Positions 34,083 through 44,107 of a stretch of DNA of 64,000 nt are shown piece after piece; within the stretch, counting starts at the first letter, position 1; every line of letters starts with the position of its first letter. The notes below the pieces were generated by a model, which had not been told where the DNA came from, ran no database searches, and was given only the letters and a program-made list of their open reading frames with translations. The position numbers were made by a program, and so were the translations under genes. Source of the DNA: Tropicimonas sp033101155 (GTDB taxonomy: Bacteria > Pseudomonadota > Alphaproteobacteria > Rhodobacterales > Rhodobacteraceae); contig NZ_JAWMPX010000026.1 of the NCBI RefSeq assembly GCF_033101155.1, positions 8,448 through 72,447 on the forward strand. Direction: 5' to 3'.

Positions 34083-35345
34083 TCAGGCCGGGTTAAGGGG
34101 CGGCAGCTTGCCCGCCCCCGTCCCTTTCGCCCGCCGCCGCGCCCGCTCTGCCCGGAAGGCGCGGCGCATCTCCTGCCAGCCTGAACTGTCCCGCGCCGGT
34201 GTAGCTGCGCGGCCATACCGCACCGCGCCCAGACCGGCGAGCGCCGGGTCCAGGGCGTCGCCCCGCCCCGGGCAACGCGTGTCCCAAAGCGACAACGTCG
34301 TGACCAGCGCCGACAGGTCCTGCGCCGCGATCGCCGCTTCGACCTGCCGCGCCGCGTAACCTTCACTGGCCAGCCATGCCGCCCGGCGCGCCTCGATCGT
34401 CCGGCGCAGGGGCGGCAGCGCATAGCGCGTCAGCCCCCAGCCGAGCAGGCCCAACACCAGCAGCCCGCCGACAATCAACGCCACCTGCTGTTTGCTGAAG
34501 CGCGCGGCGACCGGCGGCGGCGGCGCATCCACCGTGAGTGTCGCGGCCTCGAGGCTGGCGGTCTCCACCTTGCCGCTCCCGGTGTTGAACCAGTCGAACG
34601 AAATTGCCGGCAGGTTCACCTCCCCGCCATATTGCGCCAGATAGGTCACCTCCTCGATGCGGCTGCCCGAAAGCTTGCCACGATCCGCGCTCTCGGAGAC
34701 CTCCGCGTCCTTCGGATAGGCACGCACGGCCTCGCTCTCGATCGGTGGCACGAGCGGCGGGATGAAAAGCGCCGAACTGCCGCCGATCTTCGCCGTCACA
34801 ACCCGGCGGGCGGACTCGCCCTGCCCAAGCGGGGCATCCGCCCCCTCGATGACCTGTTCCAGCGTGAAGCTCTCGGCGAGCAGCAACGGGTCGAGCCCCT
34901 CGGCGCCCGGAGGCACGACAGCGTTGAAGGAGATCGGGTCGAGCGTCGCCTCGTAGCTGACAGGCTGGGTCGTCTCCGGATCGGCATAGGTCAACGTGAT
35001 TGTCTGTGCCGGCAAGGACACAGGGCCCGGCACCATCGGGTAAAGCCGATAGGCGCGGCCCACACCGGACCATGTCTCGCCCTCTACCCTCTCGCTGATC
35101 GGCCCAGAGGCACCTTCCGGCAAGCGGGTGATCACGTTCGGCACGTCCATCGAGGGGAATTGCGGCGGTTGCGGCATCCAGGTCGGCACGAGAACCGAGA
35201 TCCGCAGTACCACCGGCTGGCCGACGACTGCCTCCTCCGGCTCCAGCGAGACTTCGACCAAGGGCTCGGCGGACGGTGCGGGCTCTTCCTGCGCGGCAAG
35301 AGAGAGCGGCGCCAGCCAGAGGATCAGGATCAGCAGCAACCTCAT
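34083..35345 (-). CDS. BatD-like protein
   Basis: A 420-residue envelope protein. A signal peptide is clear (MRLLLILILWLAPLSLAAQ). The periplasmic beta-sandwich part contains EPEEAVVGQPVVLRISVLVP, the typical oxygen-tolerance BatD start. A membrane helix lies near 300-322 (QQVALIVGGLLVLGLLGWGL), followed by a basic cytoplasmic tail. It is the last gene of the MoxR/VWA operon and overlaps the previous gene by 4 bp (ATGA). Confidence 0.85.
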   Translation of the reverse strand: MRLLLILILWLAPLSLAAQEEPAPSAEPLVEVSLEPEEAVVGQPVVLRISVLVPTWMPQPPQFPSMDVPNVITRLPEGASGPISERVEGETWSGVGRAYRLYPMVPGPVSLPAQTITLTYADPETTQPVSYEATLDPISFNAVVPPGAEGLDPLLLAESFTLEQVIEGADAPLGQGESARRVVTAKIGGSSALFIPPLVPPIESEAVRAYPKDAEVSESADRGKLSGSRIEEVTYLAQYGGEVNLPAISFDWFNTGSGKVETASLEAATLTVDAPPPPVAARFSKQQVALIVGGLLVLGLLGWGLTRYALPPLRRTIEARRAAWLASEGYAARQVEAAIAAQDLSALVTTLSLWDTRCPGRGDALDPALAGLGAVRYGRAATPARDSSGWQEMRRAFRAERARRRAKGTGAGKLPPLNPA

Positions 35346-36874
35346 TCCGTCCCCTCCGAATTGGCCTCGAAGAGGAAGCGTGTCCGCAGGAAATCTCCCA
35401 TCTCCGTGTCGACCGAGCGCATCCATTGCTCGGAAGACTGGAACTCCTTGCCGGCCTCCTCCTGCGAATAATCCGTCTGCGTCTCCGCGCCGCGCTCGGC
35501 CTCGTTGTCGAAGACCACGTCATCCGCACCAATGCCGCTTTCCTCTCCGGTATCTCCGGCCTCCCGCGCGTCTTCGACATAGTCGAGGATCGCGCGGGTC
35601 ACGGCGAGGTTCCAGTCGGCTTCGGGGAAGTCCGGTTGCAGCTTCAACGCCTTTTCATAGGCGGCGATAGCGGGGCGATACTCCCGGTTGCGGGTGCGGG
35701 CCAGCCCCTCGCCAAACGCCGCCGCGGCGGTATCGAGGCGGGAATAGAGATCGGCGGCCTCCGGGTATTGCCCGGACCGGAACAACGCCAGGCCGCGCCA
35801 CATCGGGTCCTCAAAAAGCTCGGCGGCCTCGGCGAAAGATTTGTCGCGATAGGCCATCATGCCCTGCTGATCGGGCGTGAAGAACCAGTCGACAGGGTCG
35901 GCGCGCGCGGGTCCCGGCGCGCTTGCGCTCAGCGCGATCCCCAGCAGCGCCGCCCACCGCATCGTCCAGCCGCGCCGGAACCACAGCAGCACCAGCGGCA
36001 TGGCCAGCCAGCCCAGCATCCAGCCGCGATCTTCCCACTCCAACCGCTCATCGCCCAACAGCGCGGCGCGATAAGCCGAGGCCGCGGCCCGCTCGACCTG
36101 GCGAATGTCGCTGTCATCGGCGGTCAGCCCGATCACCGTCGCGCCCTCCAGCCGGTCCAGCGCCCCGCGCGGGCTGCCCTCGGGGGCGGCCTGCAGGAAG
36201 ATCACCGGCGTTGACTCGTCCAGTGCCGCGAATCCCGGCGTGTCGGCTTCACTCAACTCGTCGAGCACGAAGAGGATCGCGCCCGGCGTCTCGGACTTTG
36301 CCAGTTCGGCCTGCGCCAGCGCCAGTGCGGCGGTGGCATTGTCGCCGGGTCTGGGCATGATCTCGGGGACAAGCGCGTCGAGCATGGCGCGCAGGATGTT
36401 CGGGTCTTCGGTCAACGGGGTCACGCCATGCGCGCTGCCGGCATAGGCGATGAGTGCCGTGCGCGCACCGGCGCGGGCCTCGATCAGGTCGAGGATCTTG
36501 AACTTGGCCCGGTCGAGCCGGTTGGGCGCGAGATCAGGGGCGGACATCGACTCCGACACTTCAAGCGCAACGACAAGCGGCGCAGTCTGGCTCAGGAGCG
36601 GGTTGGGAACGCGGCTCCAGCTCGGACCGGCGGCAGCGAGGATACAGAGCGCGCAAGCCAGCATGACGCCGTCGATCGGTTGCAGCCGCCGCGCGCCCTC
36701 GGCCCCGACGCTGAGCGCCTCCGCGAGATGCGGCGCGACGCCGACGCTGTCCTGACTGTCCTCGTCCCGAACCCGGCGGATCTGCCACCACAGCAGCGCC
36801 AGCGGCACCAGCGCCAGAAGCCAGACCGGCCGCAACAGATGGAGAGCGCCAAGCGCGTCGAGAAATCCGGACAT
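35342..36874 (-). CDS. VWA-TPR protein (BatB/BatC-like fusion)
   Basis: A 510-residue membrane protein. Two N-terminal membrane segments (about 12-30 and 67-85) are followed by a von Willebrand A domain, a third helix near 300, and C-terminal TPR repeats (about 345-440, e.g. GLALFRSGQYPEAADLYSRL and AIAAYEKALKLQPDFPEA). The metal-binding MIDAS motif is degenerate: EVSES at 105-109 where DxSxS is usual. ATGA overlaps join it to both neighbours. Confidence 0.88.
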   Translation of the reverse strand: MSGFLDALGALHLLRPVWLLALVPLALLWWQIRRVRDEDSQDSVGVAPHLAEALSVGAEGARRLQPIDGVMLACALCILAAAGPSWSRVPNPLLSQTAPLVVALEVSESMSAPDLAPNRLDRAKFKILDLIEARAGARTALIAYAGSAHGVTPLTEDPNILRAMLDALVPEIMPRPGDNATAALALAQAELAKSETPGAILFVLDELSEADTPGFAALDESTPVIFLQAAPEGSPRGALDRLEGATVIGLTADDSDIRQVERAAASAYRAALLGDERLEWEDRGWMLGWLAMPLVLLWFRRGWTMRWAALLGIALSASAPGPARADPVDWFFTPDQQGMMAYRDKSFAEAAELFEDPMWRGLALFRSGQYPEAADLYSRLDTAAAAFGEGLARTRNREYRPAIAAYEKALKLQPDFPEADWNLAVTRAILDYVEDAREAGDTGEESGIGADDVVFDNEAERGAETQTDYSQEEAGKEFQSSEQWMRSVDTEMGDFLRTRFLFEANSEGTE

Positions 36875-37869
36875 CACGCGCGTTTCCCCCGACTTTGGCC
36901 CAGACTCTGGACATGCAACCAACCGCTTGCCGACAGCGCGATCGCCGCCGCAAGGGCGAAGGCGATCCATCCCATCGGCTGTTTCGGCTGAAAGCTCACA
37001 GTCTCCGTAATGCGCGGGTTCTGCCGGTCGATCTCGGCATAGATCTCCTGCAAGCCCGCACTGTCGGTGGCGTAGTAAAAGGCGCCATTCGCCCGCGCGG
37101 CGATGTCTTCCAGCGCCTTGAGATCCACCTTGTCATCGCCCGAACCATTCGGGTCGCCCACGCCGATGGTGAAAATGCTCACCCCCTGCTGCGCCGCAAT
37201 CTCGGCGGCATTGACCGGCGACATGCGGCTCGACGTATCGGCCCCATCGGACAGGAGAACCAGCAGGCGCTGGTCGACCTCGGAGGTCTCGAAGCTGCGA
37301 ATGGCCAAGCCGATGGCGTCGCCAATGGCGGTGTCCGGGCCCGCCATGCCGACCTGCGTTGCCTCCAGCAAGGAGCGCACGGAGACCAGATCCTCGGTGA
37401 AGGGCGTCTGCACGAAGGCGCGGGTGCCGAAGACGATCAGCGCGATGCGGTCCCCCTCCCGCGCGTCGATAAACTGGCCCACGACATCCTTGACCACCTG
37501 GAGCCGCTGTTGGCGTGCGCCCGAGGCGTCTTCCATGTCGCGCGCATCCATCGAACCCGAGATATCGACGGCGAGGACCATATCGCGCGCGGCCTTCTCG
37601 ACCGTGACCTGCTGGCCGAGAAGCTCGGGGCGCGCGAGGCCGAGCACAAGCAGCACCCAGCACAGGGTGGCGGCGATCATCTGGAGACGGCGGCGGCGCA
37701 GGATGGCGGAGCCGGCACGCGGCTCCAGCCCGGCGGCTTCCGTGATCTCGCGGAAGAACGGGATGCGCAGCGCGCGGGTGCGGTCGCGATACGGCGGGGC
37801 AAAGCGCCAGACGAGCAGCGGCAACGGCAGCAGCAGGAATGCCCAGGGGAAGGCGAAGGACAGCGTCAT
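36874..37869 (-). CDS. VWA-domain membrane protein (BatA-like)
   Basis: A 331-residue protein with membrane segments at the N-terminus (about 8-24 and 62-80) and near the C-terminus (about 300-318). The VWA domain has an intact MIDAS, DISGSM at 102-107, then TPFTEDLVSV and LLSDGADTSS. It forms, with the degenerate VWA-TPR protein, the core of a MoxR-associated envelope complex. It overlaps both neighbours by 4 bp. Confidence 0.9.
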   Translation of the reverse strand: MTLSFAFPWAFLLLPLPLLVWRFAPPYRDRTRALRIPFFREITEAAGLEPRAGSAILRRRRLQMIAATLCWVLLVLGLARPELLGQQVTVEKAARDMVLAVDISGSMDARDMEDASGARQQRLQVVKDVVGQFIDAREGDRIALIVFGTRAFVQTPFTEDLVSVRSLLEATQVGMAGPDTAIGDAIGLAIRSFETSEVDQRLLVLLSDGADTSSRMSPVNAAEIAAQQGVSIFTIGVGDPNGSGDDKVDLKALEDIAARANGAFYYATDSAGLQEIYAEIDRQNPRITETVSFQPKQPMGWIAFALAAAIALSASGWLHVQSLGQSRGKRA

Positions 37870-38348
37870 GCCGTCGGTCTCCGATGCGTGCGGATCCAGC
37901 TGCGGGCAAGCCGGTGCAGCCCGGCCGTCTCCGGCGCGTCCAATTGGCGATAGGGTGCGGTCAGGAGGATCTCGCCGAGATCCGAGGCAAAACCGCTGCC
38001 GCCATGGCTGTCATCGAGAAAGGCGAGCCAGTCGTCGCCGCTCAGCCCGGCGACCTGCGCGCGCGGAAAGGCAACAAGTGCTGTGCGGCGCAGGATCTCG
38101 GCAATGGCGACCGGGTCTTCCCCGACGCCGTCCAGCTCGGCCAACGCGGCGCGGCGATAGGCATTGGCGCGCCAATGCCGGCGCGCCAGCAACGCCGCCC
38201 AGAGCAGGAGGGCGGCCAGCGCCAGCCCGAGCCAGATCCAGCCGCTCGTGGCCGGAAACATCGAGATCGGCTCGGGCTCCGGGATCGGTTTGAGCATGTC
38301 GAGCAGTTCGATGAGGTTCTTGCCCTCTGTCTCGGGCAGGTCGGTCAT
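37866..38348 (-). CDS. DUF4381 membrane protein
   Basis: A 160-residue protein beginning MTDLPETEGKNLIELLDMLKPIPEPEPIS, with one membrane helix at about 37-56 (IWLGLALAALLLWAALLA) and a cytoplasmic helical domain. The LSGDDWLAFLD motif is typical of DUF4381 proteins in MoxR/DUF58/VWA operons. Start and stop overlap neighbours by 4 bp. Confidence 0.85.
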   Translation of the reverse strand: MTDLPETEGKNLIELLDMLKPIPEPEPISMFPATSGWIWLGLALAALLLWAALLARRHWRANAYRRAALAELDGVGEDPVAIAEILRRTALVAFPRAQVAGLSGDDWLAFLDDSHGGSGFASDLGEILLTAPYRQLDAPETAGLHRLARSWIRTHRRPTA

Positions 38349-39289
38349 CGCCCTGCCCTCCCCAGCCCCATCAGCGCGGCCAGCTGCGGCAACGTCTCCT
38401 GCCCGGCCGAGAGCGGCAGGACCGGGACGCCGTATTTTCGCGTCCATTCGAGCACACGGGCGATGCGGCCGCTCACGACCTCCTCGACCTTGCGCATCGT
38501 CTCGCCATGGGTTGCGTCCAGCTCGACCTGCAGCGCACCGTCGGAGGCGGTGATGCGGAACTTCTCCGGCAGGGCGAGGCCCGACGGGTCCGAGATCGGG
38601 AAGAGGATGACGTCATTATGCGCGGCCAGCTGGCGTATGAGCTTCTCGGTGCGGTCATCCACCTCGGCGAAATCGGAGAAGACGAGGATCAGGCTGCCGG
38701 TGCGGGCAATCCGGACGGCGGCTTCCAGCGGGCGGTTGAGCGGCAGCGCCGCTTTGGTCTCGCGCTCGGCATGGAGCGCGCAATTGGCCTCGGCCAGCGC
38801 CGTGAGCATGCGGTTGAGCGCAAGATCGGACGCCTTGGGGCGCAGCTCGGCGACGCTGTCATCGGTGAAGACAATGCCGCCCACGCGGTCGCCCTGCGCG
38901 CGGATGCGAAAGGCGGCCAGCGCGGCGGCCTCGGCGGCGGTGACCGATTTCATGTTGAGCACTGAGCCGTAGAACATGCTCATCCGCTGATCGACCAGCA
39001 GCAGTGCGGGCCGGTCCCGCTCTTCGGTGTAGACGCGCACGTAAGGCTCGCCGGTCCGCGCAGTCACCTTCCAGTCGATGGTGCGCGGGTCATCCCCGAT
39101 CTGGTAATTGCGCAGTTCTTCGAAATTCAGCCCCCGGCCCCGCAGCCGCGAGGCGTGCCGCCCGTTCAGCGCCGAGCGCGCGGGCTGGCGCGGCAGGAAG
39201 GAGAGCGCGCGTGCCGGCCCGGCGAGCCGACGCAGATGCGCCAGGTCGGTATAGATGCGTGGGTCGCGTGGGGGAGACTGCTCTGCCAT
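38345..39289 (-). CDS. DUF58-domain protein
   Basis: A 314-residue cytoplasmic protein. GRGLNFEELRNYQIGDDPRTIDW is the DUF58 signature (landmarks RGLNFEELRNY and GDDPRTIDWKVTART), followed by a VWA-like fold with VDQRMSMFYGS. It commonly works with MoxR ATPases. The stop overlaps the DUF4381 start by 4 bp. Confidence 0.93.
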   Translation of the reverse strand: MAEQSPPRDPRIYTDLAHLRRLAGPARALSFLPRQPARSALNGRHASRLRGRGLNFEELRNYQIGDDPRTIDWKVTARTGEPYVRVYTEERDRPALLLVDQRMSMFYGSVLNMKSVTAAEAAALAAFRIRAQGDRVGGIVFTDDSVAELRPKASDLALNRMLTALAEANCALHAERETKAALPLNRPLEAAVRIARTGSLILVFSDFAEVDDRTEKLIRQLAAHNDVILFPISDPSGLALPEKFRITASDGALQVELDATHGETMRKVEEVVSGRIARVLEWTRKYGVPVLPLSAGQETLPQLAALMGLGRAGR

Positions 39290-39296
39290 GACGGCC

Positions 39297-40274
<978 letters not shown>

Positions 40275-40401
40275 TGCATTCCTCTCCAAACAGCGCTCCG
40301 AAAGCCGTGCCATCGCCGATACGGGGCGCGGGTCGGCATTGGCACGGCGTCGTCAGCTTGATTCCGTTCCATGGGCGCTGTTTCAACCGTGACGCTATCA
40401 T

Positions 40402-41370
40402 TTACTCCGTCGACGGAAAGATCACCGCCCAATCCTGTGCCATGTCCGCAAAATGCCACCCTCTTTCGGAACCCTCGTCCAACCCGCGATTCAGAACGCC
40501 GATATGCCCCTCGCGGTCATAGGCCCATTCGCGCTCCCCGTCCGTGTGATGGACATAGAGGCCAAAGCCCGGCGTCTCGCCGGAGGTGGTCCATTCCAGC
40601 ATCTCGAAATCGCCGTCCGAGTTGCCCCCCGCAAAGATCGGGCGCTTGCCGATATGGTGGTTGATGGCAACCGGCTTGCCAGCCTTGTCATCGTTGAAGA
40701 AAAGGTCCGGCTGCTTCATCAGCACCGGCCCCGCCTCGCCCACGACATAGTCTGTCACCAGCGAGGAGCCCACGACCTGCGCTTCGTCGATCCCATACGC
40801 ATCGGGGGCAAGCACGCGGATGAAGTCGATCCCGCCGCCGGACACGATATAGGTGTCGAAGCCTTCGTCGCGCAGGTAGACCAGCAGCTCCAGCATCGGC
40901 TGATAGATCATCGCATCATACGGCTTGCCGGTCGTGGGATGACGCGCCTCCTCCATCCAGTCCGAAACGGAGGCCTGGAAGTCGGACACACTCATGCCGC
41001 TATGCGCCGCGGCGAGCACTTCGAGCAGGCCTTCCTTGCCGGTGGCCAGAAGCGCTTCGACATCGCCGGCGGCCGCAGCTTTCAACGCATCAGAGGTCAG
41101 CGCGGCCGGGTCCATCTTCCTGACCATGTCGATGGCGAAGTAGAGTTGGAAATAGGCCGGCTGTTCGGCCCAGAGCGTGCCGTCATTGTCGAAGACGGCG
41201 ATCCGGTCCGCCGGGGTGACGTAGGCTTCGGAAGCGGAGTCGGTCACGCTGTCGACGAAGGCGATGATGGCAGATTTGGTCTCTCCCGCGTTCCAGGACG
41301 GCAGCGGGTCGGCCCAGACGGACGAGCCGGCAAGCGCGACGGTGAGAGCGGCGAAAAGGGGTTTCATCAT
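40402..41370 (-). CDS. Periplasmic HAD-like phosphatase
   Basis: A 322-residue exported protein with a signal peptide cleaved near SVWA-DP (residue 20). HAD motif I is VFDNDGTLW (Asp61, Asp63), and YIVSGGGIDFIRV is motif II-like. GNSDGDFEMLEW is the acidic motif IV region. Such periplasmic HAD proteins are often phosphatases. It lies 117 bp downstream of the arylsulfatase gene with a terminator-like hairpin between. Confidence 0.85.
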   Translation of the reverse strand: MMKPLFAALTVALAGSSVWADPLPSWNAGETKSAIIAFVDSVTDSASEAYVTPADRIAVFDNDGTLWAEQPAYFQLYFAIDMVRKMDPAALTSDALKAAAAGDVEALLATGKEGLLEVLAAAHSGMSVSDFQASVSDWMEEARHPTTGKPYDAMIYQPMLELLVYLRDEGFDTYIVSGGGIDFIRVLAPDAYGIDEAQVVGSSLVTDYVVGEAGPVLMKQPDLFFNDDKAGKPVAINHHIGKRPIFAGGNSDGDFEMLEWTTSGETPGFGLYVHHTDGEREWAYDREGHIGVLNRGLDEGSERGWHFADMAQDWAVIFPSTE

Positions 41371-41435
41371 CTATTCTCTGTCTTGGGAAATCGGATTGCC
41401 CGCGCGGAGCACGCGAAATGCTCGGAGCGGGCGGG

Positions 41436-41464
41436 AATGAAGGGGCACCCTCGACGGGCGCCCC
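41436..41464 (-). terminator. Hairpin terminator after the arylsulfatase gene
   Basis: On the minus strand GGGGCGCCC pairs with GGGTGCCCC (9 pairs, one G-U) around a 5-base loop and is followed by TTCATT. It lies 23 bp after the sulfatase stop, so the HAD gene may depend on read-through or its own promoter. Confidence 0.6.
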
Positions 41465-41487
41465 CTCCGGTTCCTTGTAAGGACGTA

Positions 41488-43080
41488 TCAGTCGCCGACC
41501 GGCGCGCTCATCTTCTCCATCACCTGATCAAGCGAGAAGGACGCAGCCTTCTGGCGCGGCGGGAATTCCTCGAAGGTGGCGAGGAAGCTCGCAACATAGC
41601 TCTGGGCAGGCACCAGGAAATAGGCGCGGTCCAGCAGCCAGTCATAGTAGGTGTTGGAGGTCTGATAGGCACGCTCATAGGGATCGCGGCGCAGGTTGAA
41701 GATCAGCGGAAGACGCAGCGGCGTGAAAGGCTCGATCCAGGCGCGAAGGGTCTTGTATTCCTTCTGCTCCATGAAGATGAACTTCCAGTCATCATAGCGC
41801 AGCGCCGTCAGGTCACCATCATCCGAGAAGTAGAAGATCTCGTGACGCGGGCCATCTTCGGTCTCCCCAGTCAGAACCGGCAGGAAGTTGTAGCCGTCCA
41901 GATGCACCTTGTACTCGCGACCGATGGCCTGAACGCCGCCCGCCTTGAGTTCTTCCTTGATGTCAGGATTGCCAGCCGCGGCCAGAAGCGTCGGCAGCCA
42001 GTCCATGTGGTGCATGATCTCGTTCGAGACAGAGCCTTCAGCGATCTTGCCGGGCCAACGGACCATCGACGGAACGCGCCAGCCACCTTCGTAATTGGTG
42101 TTCTTTTCTCCGAAGAACGGGGTCGAGGCGGCGTCCGGCCAGGTGTTGTAATGCGGGCCGTTATCGGTCGAGTAATGCACGATGGTGTTGTCGGCGATGC
42201 CGAGCTCGTCCAGCACGGCGAGCAGCTCGCCCACATGCAGGTCATGCTCGATCATGCCGGCGGTGTACTCGTCCACCGGGCCACCGGCGATCTCGTTTGC
42301 CTGCGCGCGCATGTCGTCCTTCACATGGGTCCGGAAGTGCATACGAGTGCCGTTCCACCAGACATAGAAGGGCTTGCCCTGCTCGTTCGCGCGCTTCATG
42401 AAGTCGATCGCACCGGCGAGGCTCTCCTCGTCGACCGTCTCCATGCGCTTCTTCGTCAGCGGGCCGGTATCCTCGATCGCGCCATCAGCGGAGGACTTGA
42501 TCACGCCGCGCGGACCGAACTTGTCGCGGAAGGTGGAGCCATCGGCCATCACCATGTCGCCCGGATAATCCTCGTTCTCCGGCTCTTCCTCGGCATTGAG
42601 GTGATAGAGATTGCCGAAGAACTCGTCGAAGCCGTGATTGGTCGGCAGGTGCTCGTCCTTGTCGCCAAGGTGGTTCTTGCCGAACTGGCCGGTCATGTAG
42701 CCTTCGGCCTTGAGCAGGCCGGCAATGGTCGGGTCTTCTTCCCGCATGCCCAGCTCAGCGCCCGGAAGGCCGACCTTGCTGAGGCCGGTGCGGAACACCG
42801 ACTGGCCCATGATATAGGAGGAGCGGCCTGCCGTGCAGCTCTGCTCGCCATAATAATCGGTGAAGATCATGCCTTCATCGGCGATCCGGTCGATATTCGG
42901 CGTGCGGTAGCCCATCATTCCCATCGTGTAGGCGGAAATGTTGGACCGACCGACATCGTCACCCCAGATGATCAGGATATTGGGCTTCTCGGCGTCCTGC
43001 GCCCAGGCCCCGACCCCACTCAGCGCCAATCCCAGAAGGGATGCGCCGGCAAGGGCCCGCATCGATATCTCAAAACGCAT
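41488..43080 (-). CDS. Arylsulfatase
   Basis: A 530-residue periplasmic sulfatase with an N-terminal signal peptide ending near GAWAQ (residue 28). Metal ligands are in ILIIWGDDVG (Asp41-Asp42). The formylglycine site is CTAGR at 82-86: Ala stands in place of the common Pro of CxPxR, still within the accepted C-x-(P/A)-x-R pattern. VHYSTDNGPHYN and EGGWRVPSMVRWPG complete the family signature. AGGGAGATAAAA precedes the ATG. The gene is divergent from a Crp/Fnr regulator. The sulfate ester substrate is unknown. Confidence 0.93.
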   Translation of the reverse strand: MRFEISMRALAGASLLGLALSGVGAWAQDAEKPNILIIWGDDVGRSNISAYTMGMMGYRTPNIDRIADEGMIFTDYYGEQSCTAGRSSYIMGQSVFRTGLSKVGLPGAELGMREEDPTIAGLLKAEGYMTGQFGKNHLGDKDEHLPTNHGFDEFFGNLYHLNAEEEPENEDYPGDMVMADGSTFRDKFGPRGVIKSSADGAIEDTGPLTKKRMETVDEESLAGAIDFMKRANEQGKPFYVWWNGTRMHFRTHVKDDMRAQANEIAGGPVDEYTAGMIEHDLHVGELLAVLDELGIADNTIVHYSTDNGPHYNTWPDAASTPFFGEKNTNYEGGWRVPSMVRWPGKIAEGSVSNEIMHHMDWLPTLLAAAGNPDIKEELKAGGVQAIGREYKVHLDGYNFLPVLTGETEDGPRHEIFYFSDDGDLTALRYDDWKFIFMEQKEYKTLRAWIEPFTPLRLPLIFNLRRDPYERAYQTSNTYYDWLLDRAYFLVPAQSYVASFLATFEEFPPRQKAASFSLDQVMEKMSAPVGD

Positions 43081-43284
43081 TTTTATCTCCCTGTAAGGAT
43101 GGATTCAGGTGATCCACCTCGAACTTTTTATGAACCGCGCACGGGCGCCCCTTAGGAAACCGCCCGAACAACACAACCATGAAGCGAACCTGCCGAGCTT
43201 GCAACATCGACACGTCCGTATTGCGATACTATGGTTCGATCGCTCGACATTTCTAGTACGACCCGCATTGGACCATCCCATCAA

Positions 43285-43995
43285 ATGACAGCTTCTCTGA
43301 ACCATCTCCCTTCACGTAACGCTTTGGACCACGCGCGCGCTGTCCTCGAAGCCCGGGGCTGGCTGGCCGAAAGACGCGCCGATCTTCGGGCCGCCCTGAT
43401 CGACGGTGGCCGGCTGCTCGAGTTCGCCGCGGGCGAGACGCTTTACGGGCTGGGAGATCCGCCCAATGGCCTGTACGGGCTTGTCTCCGGCGTGGTCCAG
43501 ATCCTGATCCCGGGCGAGAATGGCGAGGTGATCGCCACGCATCGCGCCGAATCCGGTTTCTGGATCGGGGATCTCGCACTGTTCTCCGAACAGGTCCGGC
43601 TGGTCGGCGTTGTGGCCCGAGGCCCTGTGACCGCGCTCTTCCTGCCGCGCGCACATCTTCGCAAGCTGGTGCTGTCCCGGCCGGAGATCATGCGCGATTT
43701 CTACGCGCTGACCCACCAGAACATGCAGACCGCCCTACGCCTGCTGGCGAATCTGTCAGTTACCCGTTCGAATTGCCGTATCGCTCTGAGATTGCTGCAC
43801 ATTGCCGAGGGCGCCAGCCACACGGACGGCTGGATTGAGCTGGCGCAGGAGGAGTTGGCCGAGCACACGGCCGTCTCGTTGCCCACGGTGCAGCGCTGCC
43901 TGCGGCACCTCTCGGAGAGCGGGGCGATCGAGGTCGGGTATGGCCGGTTGCGGCTGCTGGACCGCGCACGCCTCTTCGAGATTGCCAGCGGCTGA
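43285..43995 (+). CDS. Crp/Fnr-family transcriptional regulator
   Basis: A 236-residue regulator: an N-terminal cyclic-nucleotide-binding-like barrel (GLVSGVVQILIPGENGEVI, then FWIGDLALFSE) and a C-terminal winged helix (QEELAEHTAVSLPTVQRCL at about 180-200). There is no FNR cysteine cluster, so oxygen sensing by Fe-S is unlikely. The start MTASLNHLPS at 43285 is preferred to one 18 codons upstream; neither has a strong ribosome binding site. It is divergent from the sulfatase and followed by the octaheme cytochrome gene. Confidence 0.88.
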   Translation: MTASLNHLPSRNALDHARAVLEARGWLAERRADLRAALIDGGRLLEFAAGETLYGLGDPPNGLYGLVSGVVQILIPGENGEVIATHRAESGFWIGDLALFSEQVRLVGVVARGPVTALFLPRAHLRKLVLSRPEIMRDFYALTHQNMQTALRLLANLSVTRSNCRIALRLLHIAEGASHTDGWIELAQEELAEHTAVSLPTVQRCLRHLSESGAIEVGYGRLRLLDRARLFEIASG

Positions 43996-44107
43996 TCCCC
44001 GACACCGGATCGGCCTGCCCGGACGAAACTGCCGCTCCTCCGCATTCCGCGCTGGCAACTTCCGCGTCGGCAAGGCTAGCTTGACCGCAAGCAACAGGAG
44101 ATTCTCC

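Noticed and set aside
40453..43155. 900-residue open frame on the plus strand
   Set aside because: Antisense to the HAD and arylsulfatase genes, which carry intact active-site motifs on the minus strand.
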